Source: Pseudomonadota bacterium
GTDB taxonomy: Bacteria; Myxococcota_A; UBA796; UBA9615
Assembly (NCBI GenBank): GCA_024229515.1
Contig: JAAESI010000230.1
Coordinates: 1-34,193 of the forward strand
Direction of reading: 5' to 3'
DNA: 34,193 nucleotides
Below the pieces are notes generated by a model. The model did no database searches and had not been told where the DNA came from. It saw only the letters and a program-made list of their open reading frames with translations. The position numbers and the translations under genes are program-made. Shown in pieces: positions 32,109 to 34,193 of this stretch (positions are counted from its first letter, which is position 1; the number at the start of each line of letters is the position of its first letter).

Positions 32109-33287
32109 GTGTCGCTGCACATCGTCAAAGTGGTGCCCTACTTCTACCCCGCGTGGGCGTACGGGGGCATTCCCCGCCTCGCGTACGGGCTGGCCCGCGC
32201 GCTGCAGGAGCGCGACCACACCATCACGGTCGTCACCACCGACGCGGGCGATCGCACCTCCCGCCTGGACGCCGGCGAGCACGACCTCGGCGGCATCACG
32301 GTCCACCGCCTCCGCAACCTGAGCAACCGCCTCGCGTACGACCACCAGTTGTTCCTCCCCGCGGGCGCGCGGGGCCTGCTCGATCGGGTGATCGCATCCG
32401 CCGACGTCGTGCACCTCCACGGCTTCTGGCACCTGCTCAACAACGCCGCGGTGACCGCCGCCGAGCGTCATGGGGTGCCCGTGGTGATGACCCCCAACGG
32501 CACGCTGCTGCCGCTGGAGCGCAAGCAGAAGCTGAAGGAGGTGTGGCACGCAGTGCTGGGGCGCCCCGTGCTGAACGCGACCCGTCGGTTCATCGCCGTC
32601 TCGCGTGCCGAGTTGAATCAGTTCGCCCGCGCCGGGGTCGACTCGGATCGCACCCACCTCGTCTACAACGGCCTCGATCTGGGGGAGTTCGAAGCGCTCC
32701 CGGAGCGGGGCGCGTTCCGGGCCGCCCGGGGGCTCGGGGAGCGGCCGATCGTGCTGTACCTGGGCAAGCTCACGCCCCGGAAGGGGGTCGACCACCTCCT
32801 CGGCGCGGCCGCCCGCCTCCCCGCGGAGGTCGTGCTCGTGGTGGCGGGCAACGACATGGGAGTGCAGGACGCGCTGGAGGCGCAGGCGCGCGACCTCGAG
32901 CTGGGGGACCGGGTGATGTTCACGGGGCTGCTGACGGGGCCCGAGCGGCTGGCCGCCCTCGCCGACGCCGACCTGCTGGTCTACCCCTCGACGGACGAGA
33001 TCTTCGGCCTCGTGCCGTTCGAAGGGCTGCTCTGCGGTACCCCCGCGGTGGTCTCGGACGACTGCGGCTGTGGGCAGCTGGTGGCCCAGGCGCGGGCCGG
33101 CGAGCTGGTCCGCTACGGCGACCAGGCGGCGCTGGCGCGGAAGATCGCCGGGCTGCTGGACGACGAGGGACGCCGCCGGCGCATGGTCGCCCGGGGGCGC
33201 GCGTTCGTCGAGCGGCACTTCGCGTGGCCGACGATCGCGGCCCAGACCGAGGCCGTGTACCGAGCCGCCTTGCGCGAAGGCTCCTGA
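32109..33287 (+). CDS. GT4 family glycosyltransferase
   Basis: 392 residues, cytoplasmic, GT-B fold of family 4. N-terminal domain: KVVPYFYPAWAYGGIPRLAY with the Gly-Gly donor-site turn, then DVVHLHGFWHLLNN. C-terminal domain: VLYLGKLTPRKGVDHLL, VVAGNDMG, VYPSTDEIFGLVPFEGLLCG, with the E-x7-E motif formed by Glu297 and Glu305. It transfers a nucleotide-activated sugar, retaining the anomer, typically in assembly of surface polysaccharide or glycolipid. GTG 32109 fits the family N-terminus exactly. It lies between a polytopic membrane protein and small lipoproteins; the sugar is not predictable. Confidence 0.92.
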   Translation: MSLHIVKVVPYFYPAWAYGGIPRLAYGLARALQERDHTITVVTTDAGDRTSRLDAGEHDLGGITVHRLRNLSNRLAYDHQLFLPAGARGLLDRVIASADVVHLHGFWHLLNNAAVTAAERHGVPVVMTPNGTLLPLERKQKLKEVWHAVLGRPVLNATRRFIAVSRAELNQFARAGVDSDRTHLVYNGLDLGEFEALPERGAFRAARGLGERPIVLYLGKLTPRKGVDHLLGAAARLPAEVVLVVAGNDMGVQDALEAQARDLELGDRVMFTGLLTGPERLAALADADLLVYPSTDEIFGLVPFEGLLCGTPAVVSDDCGCGQLVAQARAGELVRYGDQAALARKIAGLLDDEGRRRRMVARGRAFVERHFAWPTIAAQTEAVYRAALREGS

Positions 33288-33291
33288 GACG

Positions 33292-33297
33292 TATTAT
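33292..33297 (+). promoter_or_regulatory. -10 box of the small lipoprotein gene
   Basis: TATTAT 8 nt before ATG 33306, with TTGCGC 16 nt further upstream (33270-33275) as a weak -35. No Shine-Dalgarno is present. It lies only 4 bases after the GT4 stop. Confidence 0.45.
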
Positions 33298-33305
33298 CCG
33301 CGCCA

Positions 33306-33683
33306 ATGTTCCGCTTCTCCGTCCTCGCGCTTCCTGCCCTCGCCCTGCTACTGGTCGGCCTCACCGGCTGCGAGACGTACACGTGCGAGGGAGCCTGCGC
33401 GCAGTACTACGGGGACGATGGCGGCTGCGGCCGGCCTTCGGTGCTGTCGGATGGGACCTCGTCCGAGGACGCGATCGGCAACTGCGCGCAGGAGTGCACC
33501 ACGGCGCTGTACACCACGCTCGAGAGCCCCGGCGGCTCGGACGACCGCAACTACCGCATCCTGCAGAGCCAGAGTGACGCGCTCGCGTTCATCAACTGCG
33601 TGGCCGAGCAGGACTACAGCGACGAGGCCTTCAACGCGACCTGCGAAGACCTCCAGCACCAGTGCGCATGGTTCCGCTGGTAG
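33306..33683 (+). CDS. Small Cys-rich lipoprotein (paralogue A)
   Basis: 125 residues: signal peptide (ALPALALLLVGLTGC) with lipobox LTGC, then a mature domain of about 104 residues with eight further Cys: CEGAC, GGCG, NCAQEC, INCV, CEDLQHQC. The Cys spacing is close to that of the next gene, so both probably share one disulfide-bonded helical fold. It ends in aromatic residues (CAWFRW). The 3' end overlaps the next gene by 16 bases. No named family is recognised; small anchored Cys-rich proteins of this kind recur in the lineage suggested by the rest of the window. Confidence 0.75.
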   Translation: MFRFSVLALPALALLLVGLTGCETYTCEGACAQYYGDDGGCGRPSVLSDGTSSEDAIGNCAQECTTALYTTLESPGGSDDRNYRILQSQSDALAFINCVAEQDYSDEAFNATCEDLQHQCAWFRW

Positions 33684-33961
33684 CGCGCTTCGCGGCCCTC
33701 GCGGCCATCGTCCTGTTGACCGCCGGTTGCGCCCCTGATTGCCGCAACGCGTGCCGTCACCTGCTGCAGGACTGTGGGATCGAGCGGACCGACTGGGGCA
33801 TCGACGACTGCACCTCGGGCTGCAACGACTACCTGACGCACTACGAAGACGACTGGCAGAAGGAAGAATCTCGCCGGGGGGTCCGGTGCGTGGCCAACGC
33901 TTCGTGCGAAGATCTCCGCTCGGGGACGCCGTGTTACGACGAGGCCATCTACATCTGGTAG
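33668..33961 (+). CDS. Small Cys-rich lipoprotein (paralogue B)
   Basis: 97 residues: signal peptide with lipobox TAGC, then eight further Cys in the order CRNAC, DCG, DCTSGC, RCV, SCEDL, PC, mirroring the upstream gene (CEGAC, GCG, NCAQEC, NCV, TCEDL, QC), with an acidic aromatic middle (YLTHYEDDWQKEE). ATG 33668 lies inside the end of the upstream gene; a GTG six bases earlier is also in frame. The tail overlaps the next lipoprotein start by 31 bases. Such long overlaps suggest coupled translation of a lipoprotein series. Confidence 0.72.
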   Translation: MVPLVARFAALAAIVLLTAGCAPDCRNACRHLLQDCGIERTDWGIDDCTSGCNDYLTHYEDDWQKEESRRGVRCVANASCEDLRSGTPCYDEAIYIW

Positions 33962-34193
33962 CCGCCGCCGCGCTGGCCCTCAGCGCCTGCGCGAACCTGG
34001 GTGATCCCGGGAACAACACCGATACTGACACCGCCCCGTTCGCCCGCGTGCTCGACGGCGACGCGCTCGTGCAGGCCGGGGATTCCGCGGGCGCCGAGGC
34101 GTTGTTCGAGGAGCTGCTCGCGGCCCATCCGTCCTCGTTGACGGCTCACCGCGGCCTGCAGGATGCCCGTCGGCTGGCGCTCACGACCGACGA
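33931..34193 (+). CDS. Lipoprotein with TPR-like start (cut by window edge)
   Basis: GTG 33931 opens a frame that stays open to the window edge (87 codons). It encodes a signal peptide (LVAAAALALSAC) with lipobox LSAC, a short Asn/Asp/Thr-rich tether (DPGNNTDTDTA), then helices resembling a first TPR (GDALVQAGDSAGAEALFEEL, then AHPSSLTAHRGLQDAR). The first 31 bases overlap the preceding Cys-rich lipoprotein gene in another frame, with GGGGA just upstream of the GTG. It is probably a lipid-anchored TPR protein. Length and further domains are unknown. Confidence 0.65.
   Translation, partial: MLRRGHLHLVAAAALALSACANLGDPGNNTDTDTAPFARVLDGDALVQAGDSAGAEALFEELLAAHPSSLTAHRGLQDARRLALTTD

Noticed and set aside
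30392..32128. Minus-strand open frame of 578 codons opposite the polytopic membrane protein
   Set aside because: The plus frame has regular membrane segments, which do not arise by chance; the minus frame is Arg/Gly/Gln-rich without motifs.

Overview
The window is very GC-rich DNA with dense, mostly same-strand gene blocks and many stop/start overlaps. It most resembles an uncultured member of the Myxococcota or a related delta-proteobacterial lineage. The signs are secreted proteins with MopE-type Cys/Asp repeats, two C-termini resembling the MYXO-CTERM sorting signal (Gly-Cys, hydrophobic stretch, Arg tail), an unusual number of lipoproteins with poly-Asp linkers, and an ECF sigma/zinc anti-sigma pair. 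No mobile element, phage gene, CRISPR array or rRNA was seen. This placement rests on protein style, not on a marker gene.

Layout. 1-6712: a large MopE-repeat lipoprotein (minus), a frameshifted MopE-repeat surface protein, a PNGase F-like lipoprotein, a small lipoprotein and a TrmB-type regulator. 6903-9109: a small lipoprotein, a zinc-ribbon membrane protein and a frameshifted secreted protein. 9084-10784: a cupin lipoprotein divergent from an ECF sigma factor (frameshifted near its end) and its anti-sigma factor. 10764-16098 (minus): a likely operon of a secreted protein, a matrixin metalloprotease, a trypsin-like protease joined to a probable beta-barrel, a large protein of unknown function and a lipoprotein. 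16337-17262: a frameshifted orphan SecD-like ectodomain, followed by a hairpin and tRNA-Leu(CAG). 17448-24230 (minus): two tandem PKD lipoproteins, another lipoprotein and a GT-C-like membrane protein. 24448-25854: a HEAT-repeat protein converging on a SYLF protein. 25909-30365 (minus): GT2, DUF2304, TMTC-like GT-C/TPR and B12-type radical SAM genes, all overlapping. 30446-34193: a polytopic membrane protein, a GT4 glycosyltransferase and overlapping small lipoproteins.

Together the window reads as an envelope and secretion region: glycosyl transfer at the membrane (GT2 + DUF2304 + TMTC-like, a second GT-C, GT4), surface proteases, a putative deglycosylase and many lipid-anchored display proteins.

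Two points stand out. Four genes each need exactly one added base to read through, always in the same direction, which looks more like systematic base loss in the sequence than like decay. Several genes have a -10-like hexamer 6-8 nt before the start codon and no Shine-Dalgarno, suggesting leaderless mRNAs.
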